This document shows, piece by piece, positions 37,333 to 46,481 of a stretch of DNA of 64,000 nt; the first letter of the stretch is position 1, and each line of letters opens with the position of its first letter. Where the stretch lies: positions 372,001 through 436,000 of the forward strand of contig NZ_CP023067.1 of NCBI RefSeq assembly GCF_002288525.1, written 5' to 3'. The notes below the pieces were generated by a model. The model searched no databases. It was given only the letters and a program-made list of their open reading frames with translations, and had not been told where the DNA came from. A program made the position numbers and the translations under genes. This DNA is from Sinorhizobium sojae CCBAU 05684. GTDB taxonomy: Bacteria > Pseudomonadota > Alphaproteobacteria > Rhizobiales > Rhizobiaceae.

Positions 37333-38214
37333 ATGGAGCAGGACCTGTCGAGACTGGATTCGGCGACGTCGAAAAGTGAGCCGACCGTGGCGCTCGCCCT
37401 TGGCGGCGGCGGCGCACGCGGCCTTGCCCATATTCACGTGATCGAGGCACTGGACGAGATGGGCATCCGCCCCGTTGTAATCGCCGGTTCGTCGATCGGC
37501 GCGCTCATGGGGGCTGCCATGGCAGCGGGCCTGACCGGCCGGGAAATTCGCGAGCACGCCCTTTCGACGGTCGGCCATCGCGGCGAAGTGCTGAACCGGC
37601 TGTGGCAATTGAGGCCGAGCAGCCTCTCGGAGGCCATGGCGAACGGCTTCCGCTTCGGGCAGCTCAACATCGAGCGTGTGTTGAAGGCCTTCCTGCCGGA
37701 GGCGATCCCCGGCCGCTTTTCCGATCTCGTGATTCCGCTGAAAGTCCTGGTGACCGACTATTACGGCCAGACGGAGCGCGTCTGCGATGGCGGCGACCTG
37801 CGCCAGGCGCTTGCCGCTTCATGCGCCCTGCCGGCGGTGTTCATACCGGTGAAGATCGATGGTCGTGTGATGATCGACGGCGGCATCTATAACCCGATCC
37901 CCTTCGACCACTTGCGCGAGGCGGCCGACATCGTCGTTGCAGTCGATGTCGTGGGCGGCCCGGACGGCGACGGTAAGACGATCCCGAGCCGCATCGACAG
38001 CCTGTTCGGCGCAAGCCAGCTGATGATGCAGTCGATCATCGCCATGAAGATGAAGGCTGGCGCGCCTGACATCCTGCTGCGTCCCGACGTCGGCCGCTTC
38101 CGCGTGCTCGATTTCCTGCGAGCGCAGGAGGTGCTCACCGCCACCGCGTCCGCCAAGGACCAGATGATGCGCGCGCTTTCCGAACGCATCGCCCACTGGC
38201 GGCCGGACGACTGA
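37333..38214 (+). CDS. Patatin-like phospholipase (RssA-like)
   Basis: 293 residues. All patatin features are present: oxyanion loop LALGGGGARGLAHIHVIEAL (near 22-41), nucleophile elbow AGSSIGALMGA with catalytic Ser, and dyad Asp in RVMIDGGIYNPIP near 180. It lacks a signal peptide and is probably a cytosolic or membrane-peripheral serine acyl hydrolase, closest to the RssA/NTE-like group. GGAAGGGAG precedes the ATG at 37333. Longer frames reaching into rsmD are out of register with that gene and spurious. Confidence 0.9.
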   Translation: MEQDLSRLDSATSKSEPTVALALGGGGARGLAHIHVIEALDEMGIRPVVIAGSSIGALMGAAMAAGLTGREIREHALSTVGHRGEVLNRLWQLRPSSLSEAMANGFRFGQLNIERVLKAFLPEAIPGRFSDLVIPLKVLVTDYYGQTERVCDGGDLRQALAASCALPAVFIPVKIDGRVMIDGGIYNPIPFDHLREAADIVVAVDVVGGPDGDGKTIPSRIDSLFGASQLMMQSIIAMKMKAGAPDILLRPDVGRFRVLDFLRAQEVLTATASAKDQMMRALSERIAHWRPDD

Positions 38215-38226
38215 TGCAGGCTGCTA

Positions 38227-40083
38227 CTAATCCGCGTTGGCCAGCGTGTCGTCAGGACGAGCCTTGGCGTCGGCGGCGAGCGCCGAGAGCATTCGCTCCT
38301 GCGTTTCGGCCGAGTGGCTCACGTCGCGCCTCGGTTTCACCAGGGGTTCCGGCCGCACCGGTTTTGAATGCAGCATATGGCGGCCCGCGCTGATGCCTTC
38401 CGCCTCCTGCAGGACCAGCCGCGCCTCGTCGCGCCGGCGGATATCGTCCATGATGCCGATCGCTTCCTCGCCGGCGACCCCCAGCGCCTCGAGCGTCTTG
38501 CGGCCGAAGAGCAGGCCGGATTCGAACGTCTCGCGCAGTTCGTAGTCGATGCCTTTGGAGCGCAACTCCAACGTATGCAGCCGATCATAGGAACGGGCGA
38601 AAATGCGTGCGTTCGGAAATTCGGACTGCAAGAGGCCGATGATTCTGTCCGTCGTTTCCTTCTTCTGTGTGCAGACCGCGACGATTTTTGCCTTCTCGAT
38701 GCCGGCCGCGCGGAGTACGTCGAGCCGCGTGCCGTCGCCGAAATAGATGCGGAATCCGAAGGTCTCTGCCTGATGGACGCGCGCGGCGGAATGGTCGATG
38801 ATCGTCACGTCTCGCCCGCCGGCCAGGAGAATTTGCGCGGCGATCTGGGCAAAGCGTGAAAAGCCGATCATCAGCACGTCGGCGCCAGCGCCTTCGAAAT
38901 TCTCCTCCATCTCGTCCTCCATTTCGTCCTGCTCGCGCATCAGCCGCTTCGACAAGAGCGCGGCGACCGGGGTAAGCGCCATGGAGAGCGTGACGATGGC
39001 GACGAGCAGGGACGAAACCCCTTGTGAGAAGACGCCGGCGGCGGCTGCGGCGGTGAAGAGCACGAAACCGAATTCGCCGCCCTGCGGCAGGAGCAGGGCA
39101 ATACGCACCGCATCGTTGTGACGGGAACCGACGGCGCGGCAGAGACCATAGAGGACAAGGCTCTTCGCCGCCATCAGCACCGGCACCGCGATCAGGATCA
39201 GGAGAAGGTTGGCCGCGACGACGCCGAGTTGCAGCGATAGGCCGACAGCCATGAAGAATAGCGCTTGCAGGATGCCGCGGAACGGCTCGATGTCGGCCTC
39301 GAGCTCGTGGCGATAGGAGGATTCCGCCAGCAGCACGCCTGCGAGGAACGCACCCATGGCCATCGACAGTCCGGCAAGCTGCATCATCGTCGCGGCCCCG
39401 ATGACGACGAGCAGCGCGGCGGCGATCATGACCTCACGGGCGCCGGTGCGGGCGATGACCTGAAAGAGAGGATTGAGCAGATAGCGGCCCGCGGCAAAAA
39501 GGGCGGCGATCGCGGCGATCGCGATGGCGAAGTCCTGGAGTGGCGTGGTCGTGGCCTCCGGCGCCCGGGCCGCCAACAGCGGGATCAGGGCGAGAAGCGG
39601 AACGATGGCAATGTCCTGCAGCAACAGGATGGAAAAGGCGCGCTGGCCGTAGCGCGTGTTGGTGTCGTTGCCCTCGTCGAGGATCTGCATGGCAAAGGCG
39701 GTCGACGAGAGCGCCATGCCGAAGCCGGTAACGACGCTTCCCCGCCAATCGAGGAGACCGAAGACGGCGATAAGGCCGGAAAGAACGACGCCGGTAATGA
39801 CCACCTGCGCCGTGCCGAGGCCGAATATGTCCCGCCGCATCTGCCACAGCCGCGATGGCTTCAGTTCGAGCCCGATGATGAACAGCAGAAACACGACGCC
39901 GAGTTCCGCCACGTGCAGGATTTCCTCGCCCTCGGTGATGCGCTGGGCGATCGGACCGATGAGGACGCCGGCGGCGAGATAGCCGAGGATGGTGCCGAGA
40001 CCGAGGCGCTTGAACAAGGGTGCCGCGACCACGGCACCGCCGAGCAGCATCAATGCCTCGGTGTAGATGAACGGTGTCGTTGC
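38227..40083 (-). CDS. CPA2-family cation:proton antiporter with TrkA-N domain (Kef type)
   Basis: About 618 residues. Residues 1-380 form twelve or so transmembrane helices of the Na+/H+ exchanger fold, with GLELKPSRLW and the conserved MALSSTAFAMQIL. Residues about 405-530 are a cytosolic Rossmann TrkA-N/RCK domain (VLMIGFSRFAQIAAQILLAG; TIIDHS), which senses nucleotide or glutathione adducts in Kef channels. It would move K+ (or Na+) against H+ at the inner membrane. Start choice is uncertain: ATGs at 40083, 40101, 40158 and 40194 are all in frame, and MATTPFIYTEALMLLGG looks most like the family. Confidence 0.88.
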   Translation of the reverse strand, partial: ATTPFIYTEALMLLGGAVVAAPLFKRLGLGTILGYLAAGVLIGPIAQRITEGEEILHVAELGVVFLLFIIGLELKPSRLWQMRRDIFGLGTAQVVITGVVLSGLIAVFGLLDWRGSVVTGFGMALSSTAFAMQILDEGNDTNTRYGQRAFSILLLQDIAIVPLLALIPLLAARAPEATTTPLQDFAIAIAAIAALFAAGRYLLNPLFQVIARTGAREVMIAAALLVVIGAATMMQLAGLSMAMGAFLAGVLLAESSYRHELEADIEPFRGILQALFFMAVGLSLQLGVVAANLLLILIAVPVLMAAKSLVLYGLCRAVGSRHNDAVRIALLLPQGGEFGFVLFTAAAAAGVFSQGVSSLLVAIVTLSMALTPVAALLSKRLMREQDEMEDEMEENFEGAGADVLMIGFSRFAQIAAQILLAGGRDVTIIDHSAARVHQAETFGFRIYFGDGTRLDVLRAAGIEKAKIVAVCTQKKETTDRIIGLLQSEFPNARIFARSYDRLHTLELRSKGIDYELRETFESGLLFGRKTLEALGVAGEEAIGIMDDIRRRDEARLVLQEAEGISAGRHMLHSKPVRPEPLVKPRRDVSHSAETQERMLSALAADAKARPDDTLANAD

Positions 40084-40237
40084 CATGCTCGATGCTTTCA
40101 TGCTGGCGACCGTTGCGGCCTCTTGGAAACGGGGCGCTCGGCCGTATGTCCTTTTCATGCGGCAAGGGGAATCATGATGATGCCCTTGATGCATGCCTTA
40201 CTGCACAATAAATGGGGCAGGAACGAAAGGTCCAGCA

Positions 40238-41584
40238 ATGTCCGAGAAAATCGATTCCGCCATCCTTGAAACACGCGCCGCCGAACTCGTCGATCGGGCT
40301 CGCCAGGCCGGGGCCGATGCGGCGGACGCAGTCGTCGTGCGCGGCCGTTCCCGCTCCGTGTCGGTGCGGCTCGGCAAGGTCGAGGCGACGGAAGCCTCGG
40401 AAAGCGACGAGTTTTCGCTGCGGGTATTCGTCGGGCGACGGGTCGCCAGCGTTTCCGCCAATCCCGGTTTCGACCTGAAGCTGCTCGCCGAGCGCGCAGT
40501 GGCGATGGCAAAAGCTTCGCCCGAGGACCCTTATGCGTCGCTCGCCGAGCCTGATCGCCTGGCGAAGACCTATCCGGATCTGGATCTGTTCGACGCTCGC
40601 GAGGTTTCGAGCGAGGCGCTGACGGAAGCGGCGCTCACGGCGGAGGCGGCGGCGCTCTCGGTATCGGGCGTCACCAATTCGAGTGGCGCCGGTGCCAGCG
40701 CGGGCATGGGCGGGCTCGTGCTCGTCACCTCCCACGGATTTACCGGCTCCTACATGGCGACGCGTTTCGGCCGTTCCGTCAGCGCGATCGCTGGCGAAGG
40801 CACGAAAATGGAACGGGACTATGATTACGACAGCCGGCTCTATTTCGATGAACTGCGGAGCCCCGAAGACATCGGCCGTGTGGCCGGGGAAAGGGCCGTG
40901 GCCCGCCTCAATCCACGCCGCGTGGCGACCGCCAAAAACGTGACCGTCGTTTACGATCCGCGCGTCGCGCGCGGCTTCGTTGGCCATCTCGCGGGCGCGA
41001 TCAACGGCGCCTCGGTCGCGCGCAAGACTAGCTTCCTGCGCGACATGATGGACAAACGAATCATGAAGGCCGGCATTATCGTCACGGACGACCCGCTGAT
41101 CGTGCGTGGCGCCTCCTCGCGGCCTTTCGACGGGGAAGGGATAACCGGCCAGAAGTTGTCCATGGTCGAGGATGGGGTCCTGAAGCACTGGTTCCTATCG
41201 ACGTCGGTGGCGCGGGAGCTCGGGCTTCGGACCAATGGGCGCGGGGTGCGCGGCGGACCGACCGTCAATCCCGCCTCGACCAATCTCGCCCTCGAACCGG
41301 GTGCGATCTCGCGGGACGATCTGATGCGCAGCGTTGGCACCGGTATTTACGTGACCGAGCTGATCGGGCAGGGCGTCAACATGGTTACGGGCGAATATAG
41401 CCGCGGCGCCTCCGGCTTCTGGATCGAGAACGGCGAGATCAGCTTCCCCGTTTCCGAGGTGACGATCGCTTCCAACCTGAAGCAGATGTTCATGGCCCTG
41501 ACCCCCGCCGACGACATCGACAGGAAATTCGGCATCGCCTCGCCTACATTTGCCATCGAAGGCATGACGCTTGCCGGATCTTGA
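40238..41584 (+). CDS. pmbA: TldD/PmbA family metalloprotease-like protein (TldE)
   Basis: 448 residues, matching PmbA/TldE, the partner of TldD in a heterodimeric protease that trims modified peptides such as microcins and degrades antitoxins. The N-terminal ADAADAVVVRGRSRSVSVR is typical, as are SSRPFDGEGITGQ and GVRGGPTVNPASTNLALEPG near 350. TldE lacks the HEXXXH zinc motif of TldD, and none is seen here. AAAGG lies about seven bases before the ATG at 40238. It is divergent from the antiporter gene. tldD is not in the window. Confidence 0.92.
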   Translation: MSEKIDSAILETRAAELVDRARQAGADAADAVVVRGRSRSVSVRLGKVEATEASESDEFSLRVFVGRRVASVSANPGFDLKLLAERAVAMAKASPEDPYASLAEPDRLAKTYPDLDLFDAREVSSEALTEAALTAEAAALSVSGVTNSSGAGASAGMGGLVLVTSHGFTGSYMATRFGRSVSAIAGEGTKMERDYDYDSRLYFDELRSPEDIGRVAGERAVARLNPRRVATAKNVTVVYDPRVARGFVGHLAGAINGASVARKTSFLRDMMDKRIMKAGIIVTDDPLIVRGASSRPFDGEGITGQKLSMVEDGVLKHWFLSTSVARELGLRTNGRGVRGGPTVNPASTNLALEPGAISRDDLMRSVGTGIYVTELIGQGVNMVTGEYSRGASGFWIENGEISFPVSEVTIASNLKQMFMALTPADDIDRKFGIASPTFAIEGMTLAGS

Positions 41585-41647
41585 AGGGCGGCCGATTAGA
41601 CGGCCACGTTGAACGCGCGGGTCCGTTTCCCGCCTGTAAGGAGTTGA

Positions 41648-42460
41648 ATGTCGGAAACAGCCCTCCCGACCACGCCCAGCTGGGACGAGGACCTCGCACT
41701 GATCATTGCCGCCGCGGTTGCGGCCGGCGACACGGCACTGGGATATTTCCGCAGGACGGTCGACGTTCGCTGGAAGAATGAAGGCCGCTCGCCCGTAAGC
41801 GAGGCCGACCTTGCCGCAAACGATATCCTCAGGACCAGGCTGCTCGGCGCGCGGCCCGACTATGGTTGGCTTTCGGAGGAGACCGACGATGACGAGACGC
41901 GCCTCACGCGCGACACCGTTTTTGTCGTCGATCCCATTGATGGCACGCGCGCCTTCATCGAGGGCAAGGAGCTCTGGTGCGTCAGCGTGGCCGTCGTCCA
42001 TCGGGGCCTGCCGGCAGCGGGCGTTCTCTACGCGCCGGCACTCGAAGAGCTGTTCCAGGCGACCCATGACAGCGAGGCTTGCAAGAACGGCGAGCCGATC
42101 GTGGTTCGCGATCCCGGCGAGAGGCTGCATCTGGCGGTCGCCGATGATGTCGTGAAAAAGCTCCACTCCCCCTACCGCGAAAGGATCGAGCGCGTGCCGC
42201 ATGTGCCGTCGCTTGCCTATCGGCTGGCGATGATCGCGGATGGCCGCATCGACGGCACCATCGTCAAGAAGAACTCGCACGACTGGGATTTGGCGGCCGC
42301 CGACCTCATTCTCGCGCGGGCGGGCGGCGCACTTCGCGGACTCGACGGTCTGCCCCTGTCCTACAATCGCCCGATTGTCAGCCATGGGTTTCTAGGCGCC
42401 GCATCCGGACAGGCACTGCCGTCCTTGCTGGCCGCGACACGCGCGCTCGAGGCCCATTGA
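41648..42460 (+). CDS. Inositol-monophosphatase family, CysQ-like 3'(2'),5'-bisphosphate nucleotidase
   Basis: 270 residues of the Li-sensitive phosphatase superfamily. Metal-binding motifs are WLSEETDDDETRL with the Glu, then VVDPIDGTRAFIEG (near 98), then HDWDLAAADLILARAGG (near 212). The layout resembles CysQ, which hydrolyses the sulfate-assimilation by-product PAP. A role on another small phosphate is not excluded. GTAAGGAG immediately precedes the ATG at 41648. It begins a plus-strand run through DUF4170, waaA, a HAD phosphatase and lpxK. Confidence 0.9.
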   Translation: MSETALPTTPSWDEDLALIIAAAVAAGDTALGYFRRTVDVRWKNEGRSPVSEADLAANDILRTRLLGARPDYGWLSEETDDDETRLTRDTVFVVDPIDGTRAFIEGKELWCVSVAVVHRGLPAAGVLYAPALEELFQATHDSEACKNGEPIVVRDPGERLHLAVADDVVKKLHSPYRERIERVPHVPSLAYRLAMIADGRIDGTIVKKNSHDWDLAAADLILARAGGALRGLDGLPLSYNRPIVSHGFLGAASGQALPSLLAATRALEAH

Positions 42461-42518
42461 CCTTTGGGGGCGAATGCCGCAAATCAACGCCGACCGGTCG
42501 AAAGAAAATGGGAACACG

Positions 42519-42755
42519 ATGGCTCACGACACCGACAAGAAACAACGCCTGCACCTCGTCTTCGGCGGCGAGCTGACGAAACTTCAGGACGTCCAGTTCC
42601 GCGACCTGGAGCAGCTGGATATCGTCGGGATTTATCCTGACTATGAGAGCGCCCATTCCGCGTGGAAGGCCAAGGCCCAGATGACAGTCGACAACGCCCA
42701 TATGCGTTATTTCATCGTGCATATGCATCGCCTGCTCGACCCGGAAAATGAGTGA
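42519..42755 (+). CDS. DUF4170 small protein
   Basis: A 78-residue soluble protein: KQRLHLVFGGELTKLQDVQF and IVGIYPDYESAHSAWKAKAQ are the DUF4170 signature. It is conserved in Rhizobiales next to waaA and the CysQ-like gene. No function is known. The fixed position before KDO transferase suggests an envelope-related role, which is inference only. GGGAACACG precedes the ATG at 42519. An upstream in-frame ATG (42474) gives 15 extra non-conserved residues. It is 36 bases before waaA. Confidence 0.87.
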   Translation: MAHDTDKKQRLHLVFGGELTKLQDVQFRDLEQLDIVGIYPDYESAHSAWKAKAQMTVDNAHMRYFIVHMHRLLDPENE

Positions 42756-42791
42756 CGTCAAAGGCGCCGGCGCAGGAGAGAGCGCGCGTAC

Positions 42792-44105
42792 ATGAGTAGC
42801 CTTCGCGCACGGCTTGCGCTTTCCGCCTATCGCTGGGTCGGTACTGCGATCTATCCCTTGGTCGGCCCTTATCTGTCCCTGAGGTCGGCCAAGGGCAAGG
42901 AAGATCCCGCACGGCGCCGCGAGCGCTATGGGCATGCCAGCGCGCCGCGCCCCGATGGGCCGCTCGTCTGGTTCCATGCAGCAAGCGTCGGCGAGACGGT
43001 CGCGGTAACCCCGCTGATCAAGGAGATCCGCCGCCGCGGCATTGGCGTGGTGCTGACCACCGGAACGACGACCTCGGCCCGGGTCGCGGTCGAGCGGCTG
43101 GGCGCGGGCGTCGTGCATCAATATGTGCCGCTCGACCTCAAGCCGGCGGTAAGCCGCTTCCTCGAATATTGGCAGCCGGATCTGGCGATCATTGCCGAAT
43201 CGGAAATCTGGCCGATGACCATCGTCGAGCTCGGCCGGCGGCACATTCCGCAGGTCTTGGTCAATGCCCGCCTCTCGGACCGCACCTTCGCCCGCTGGAA
43301 GAAACGCCCGTCTCTTGCCGACGCCCTTTTCGAAAATCTCGCGCTCGTCATCGCCCAGTCGGATGTCGACGCCGACCGGTTTCGAACGCTGGGCGCGCTG
43401 CCGGTCATGGTTTCCGGCAATCTCAAGGTTGATACCGATGCGCCGCCGCATGATCCCCAGGCACTGCGCGAATATCGCCAGCAGATCGGCAGCCGCAGGA
43501 CCTGGGCGGCGATTTCCACCTTCGAGGGAGAGGAGAATGCGGCGGGGATCGTCCATTGTGCGCTGAAGGAGCGCAGCAATCTGCTGACGATCGTCGTGCC
43601 GCGTCATCCTGAGCGCTGCGACGCCGTCGAGGCGACGCTGACGGCCAAGGGGCTCAAGGTCGCGCGCCGGACGCGCGGCGATCCGCTGACGCCGGAGGTC
43701 GATATATTGCTCGGCGACACGATCGGCGAAATGGGTCTCTACCTCCGGCTGACCGAGGTCGCCTTCGTCGGCCGCTCGCTTTTTGCCGAAGGCGGTCAGA
43801 ACCCGCTCGAACCGGCGATGCTCGGCTGCGCGGTGCTCTCCGGCGGCAATGTTCAGAATTTCCGCGAGACCTACCAGATGCTCGCCAAGAACGGCAGCGC
43901 CAAGATCGTCCGTGACGTCGAGATGCTGGCGAAGGGCGTGAATTACCTGCTCGCCAACGACGACATGCGCCGCTCCATGATCGACGCCGGCCTTGAATCC
44001 GTGCAACAGATGCGCGGGGCGCTGACGGCGACCTTGAAGGGTTTGGAGCCTTATATCAACCCGCTGATCGTGAAGGCGCGGCTCACGCCGCGCGCCGAAA
44101 GCTAG
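42792..44105 (+). CDS. waaA: 3-deoxy-D-manno-octulosonic-acid (KDO) transferase
   Basis: 437 residues. An N-terminal membrane anchor (ALSAYRWVGTAIYPLVGPYL) is followed by a GT-B glycosyltransferase. Diagnostic sequence: WFHAASVGETVAVTPLI near 59, AIIAESEIWPMTIVELGRR near 132, and FVGRSLFAEGGQNPLEPAML near 320. It transfers KDO from CMP-KDO to the lipid A precursor at the inner-membrane cytosolic face. It precedes lpxK by two genes, the usual lipid A module of this group. Confidence 0.95.
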   Translation: MSSLRARLALSAYRWVGTAIYPLVGPYLSLRSAKGKEDPARRRERYGHASAPRPDGPLVWFHAASVGETVAVTPLIKEIRRRGIGVVLTTGTTTSARVAVERLGAGVVHQYVPLDLKPAVSRFLEYWQPDLAIIAESEIWPMTIVELGRRHIPQVLVNARLSDRTFARWKKRPSLADALFENLALVIAQSDVDADRFRTLGALPVMVSGNLKVDTDAPPHDPQALREYRQQIGSRRTWAAISTFEGEENAAGIVHCALKERSNLLTIVVPRHPERCDAVEATLTAKGLKVARRTRGDPLTPEVDILLGDTIGEMGLYLRLTEVAFVGRSLFAEGGQNPLEPAMLGCAVLSGGNVQNFRETYQMLAKNGSAKIVRDVEMLAKGVNYLLANDDMRRSMIDAGLESVQQMRGALTATLKGLEPYINPLIVKARLTPRAES

Positions 44106-44126
44106 GACTCGCTGCGGAACAGGATC

Positions 44127-44828
44127 ATGGCAATTCGAGCCATCGCCGGCATATTGTTCGACAAGGACGGCACCCTTCTCGACTACGTCAAGAGCTGGGT
44201 GCCGGTGAATTACGAACTGGCGCGGATTGCGGCCAAGGGCGACGAGACCCTGGCGAGGGCTTTGCTCGAGGCGGGCGGGATGGACCCGGATACCGGCCAT
44301 GTCGCGCCGGACAGTCTTCTGGCCGCCGGCAATACGGTTGAGATCGCGGCGGGGATGGTTGGTGCCGGCGCGCCTTTCACGGTGGAGGCACTGACGACGC
44401 TTTTCGACGGGCTTTTTGCGCGTTCCGCCGAATACGCCGTGCCGGTCACCGACCTCGCCACCTTCTTCGCCGGCCTCCACGCCAAGGGATATCGCCTTGG
44501 CGTCGCCTCGAGCGATAATGAGCGTTCGATCCGGGAAACCGCCAGGCGCTTCGGTTTCGACAATTACCTGCACTACGTCGCCGGCTATGACAGCGGCTAT
44601 GGCGTCAAGCCGGAGCCGGGAATGGTACTTGGCTTCTGTGCGGCGACGGGGCTTACTCCCGATCAGGTCGCCGTCGTCGGCGACAACAATCACGACATGC
44701 ATATGGGCCGCAGCGCTGGCGTCGGGCTGACCGTCGCCGTGCTGAGCGGCACGGGTTCACGCCAGTCGCTCGCCGCAGCGTCGGATCATTGCCTGACGGA
44801 CATCACCGAGCTTGAAGCGGTGCTTTGA
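44127..44828 (+). CDS. HAD-superfamily phosphatase (phosphoglycolate phosphatase-like)
   Basis: 233 residues. HAD motif I is GILFDKDGTLLDYVKSW near 8-24, motif II GVASSDNERS, and motif IV VAVVGDNNHDMHMGRSAGVG near 180. The Gph-like fold acts on small phosphate esters in the cytosol. The substrate is not evident. Phosphoglycolate would link to the glc genes, but a KDO- or sugar-phosphate is as likely given its place between waaA and lpxK. It begins 21 bases after the waaA stop. Confidence 0.88.
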   Translation: MAIRAIAGILFDKDGTLLDYVKSWVPVNYELARIAAKGDETLARALLEAGGMDPDTGHVAPDSLLAAGNTVEIAAGMVGAGAPFTVEALTTLFDGLFARSAEYAVPVTDLATFFAGLHAKGYRLGVASSDNERSIRETARRFGFDNYLHYVAGYDSGYGVKPEPGMVLGFCAATGLTPDQVAVVGDNNHDMHMGRSAGVGLTVAVLSGTGSRQSLAAASDHCLTDITELEAVL

Positions 44829-44967
44829 AGGTGCCATACCGCCCGACCGGCTTGCCTTTTTTGCCGTTCTGACGTTTTTTGTGTGGCAGCCACGCCCTTG
44901 CGGCGGCAATGGCGGGTGAACCGGAGGTCGTCCGGGGTCAGCAAGCGGCGGAGGCGGCATATCAAAA

Positions 44968-46014
44968 ATGGTTTCGGAAGCGCCCCCCTTCTGGTGGATC
45001 AAGGCCGATTGGCGCGCCTATGCTCTTTGGCCCTTTTCCTGGCTCTATGGACGCGTCGCGGGAATGCGCATGGACCGGGCGCGCCGCGCCATGCCGCCCG
45101 TGCCGCTCATCTGCGTCGGCAATTTCACGGTCGGCGGGGCCGGCAAGACGCCGACGGCAATCGCCCTTGCCCGGGCGGCAAAGGCGCGGGGGCTCACGCC
45201 GGGCTTCCTTAGCCGCGGCTATGGCGGTTCGCTCGATGTCACGACGGTGGTCGAACCCGCCCATCATCGCGCCCGCGACGTCGGCGACGAACCGCTGCTG
45301 CTCGCGCGCGAGGCGCTGACGGTCATTTGCCGGCGTCGCGTCGAGGGTGCCCGCAAGCTTGCCGCCAAAGGCGCCGACATCATCATCATGGATGACGGCT
45401 TCCAGAGCGCGCGCCTGACCTTCGATTTCGCCCTGTTGGTCATCGATTCCGCCCGCGGCATCGGCAACGGCCATCTCGTGCCCTCCGGCCCGGTGCGCGC
45501 TCCAATTGCCAATCAGCTCCGCCATGCCACCGCGCTTTTGAAGATCGGCCATGGACCGGCCGCCGATCTTTTGATCCGCCGCGCCGCGCGGGCGGGGAAG
45601 GCCGTTTATGTGGCCGACACGGTGCGGCTCGACGACGGATCGCTTTCGGGGGTCAGGGTCCTCGCCTGGGCAGGCATCGCCGATCCGGAGAAGTTTTTTC
45701 GCACAGTGCGGGAGACGGGCGCGATCATCGAGGAAACGCGGAGCTTCCCGGACCACCACCATTTCTCCGAGGACGAGATCGTCGACCTTCTCGACCGCGC
45801 CGAAAGCAAAGGCTACACGCTGGTGACGACAGCCAAGGACATGGTGCGCCTCGAACCGGGCCACGGTCGAGCGACGGAACTGGCGGAGAAGAGCAGGGTC
45901 ATCGAAATCGAGGTGCGCTTCGACGACCCGTCGGCCCCACGCAAGATCATCGAGGCGACGCTCGATCACGCGCGGGCGCGCAAGCTCGGGATGGCGAAGG
46001 AACAGCAGCGCTGA
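44968..46014 (+). CDS. lpxK: Tetraacyldisaccharide 4'-kinase (lipid A kinase)
   Basis: 348 residues. The P-loop is [20 protein letters not shown] near 48-67, and the Walker B-like segment is [14 protein letters not shown] near 138. An N-terminal membrane helix ([15 protein letters not shown]) anchors it to the inner membrane. It phosphorylates the 4' position of the lipid A disaccharide, the step before KDO addition by WaaA. The ATG at 44968 gives the standard N-terminus (APPFWW). A 139-base gap with T-rich stretches separates it from the HAD gene. Confidence 0.95.
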   Translation: MVSEAPPFWWIKADWRAYALWPFSWLYGRVAGMRMDRARRAMPPVPLICVGNFTVGGAGKTPTAIALARAAKARGLTPGFLSRGYGGSLDVTTVVEPAHHRARDVGDEPLLLAREALTVICRRRVEGARKLAAKGADIIIMDDGFQSARLTFDFALLVIDSARGIGNGHLVPSGPVRAPIANQLRHATALLKIGHGPAADLLIRRAARAGKAVYVADTVRLDDGSLSGVRVLAWAGIADPEKFFRTVRETGAIIEETRSFPDHHHFSEDEIVDLLDRAESKGYTLVTTAKDMVRLEPGHGRATELAEKSRVIEIEVRFDDPSAPRKIIEATLDHARARKLGMAKEQQR

Positions 46015-46032
46015 GCCGCGAGCGCGGCCGCT

Positions 46033-46263
46033 TCAGTGCTCTTGACTGGGTAGAGCTCCGGCACGCCGCTCCGCGTCGAGCGAGGCTGCCGCATCAGTGT
46101 AAGGCTCCTGCCGGGCAACGCTCCAGTAGCGCAACTCATCGACGGGTATTGGCTTGCCGGTCATGGCGCAGGTGACGTAGGAGCCGGCAAGCACGATCTG
46201 AAAGTCACCATCGAGATAGCGTATCTTCGCCTCGCGGGAGGAATTTCCGTCGAAACGGTTCAT
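46033..46263 (-). CDS. DUF2093 small protein
   Basis: A 76-residue protein: AKIRYLDGDFQIVLAGSYVT and CAMTGKPIPVDELRYWSVAR are the DUF2093 signature, common next to lpxK and mutL in Rhizobiales. A single Cys sits in a short motif (TCAMTGKPIP). Function is unknown. The ATG at 46263 is the only sensible start; a longer open frame upstream is non-coding repeat sequence. It is convergent with lpxK, 18 bases apart. Confidence 0.88.
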   Translation of the reverse strand: MNRFDGNSSREAKIRYLDGDFQIVLAGSYVTCAMTGKPIPVDELRYWSVARQEPYTDAAASLDAERRAGALPSQEH

Positions 46264-46317
46264 CGTTTGCGCCTCGTCACTGCTGGTATCTTTCCGTCTA
46301 TCCCGGCGTCCCGAGAA

Positions 46318-46445
46318 AGGCCAGCGGAATTCTAGCGCATCAGCCCGAAAATCGTACCGACTTTCGGAAAGCTCGAGGCGCAGATTCAAAGAGTTACAGC
46401 GACCTTTGCGCGTCTGAGAAGACGCGCGGCGCTGTAATATCCGCC
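46318..46445 (-). repeat. Dispersed palindromic repeat copy
   Basis: Outer arms TTACAGCG (46394-46401) and CGCTGTAA (46430-46437) enclose an inner hairpin CGCGTCT/AGACGCG. On the minus strand the tail reads CTCTTTGAATCTGCGCC and CCGAAAGTCGGTACGATTTT. It lies between DUF2093 and mutL. Confidence 0.75.
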
Positions 46446-46481
46446 ACCGCCGCCGGCAATCCCGTCTCACTCGTACGGATG

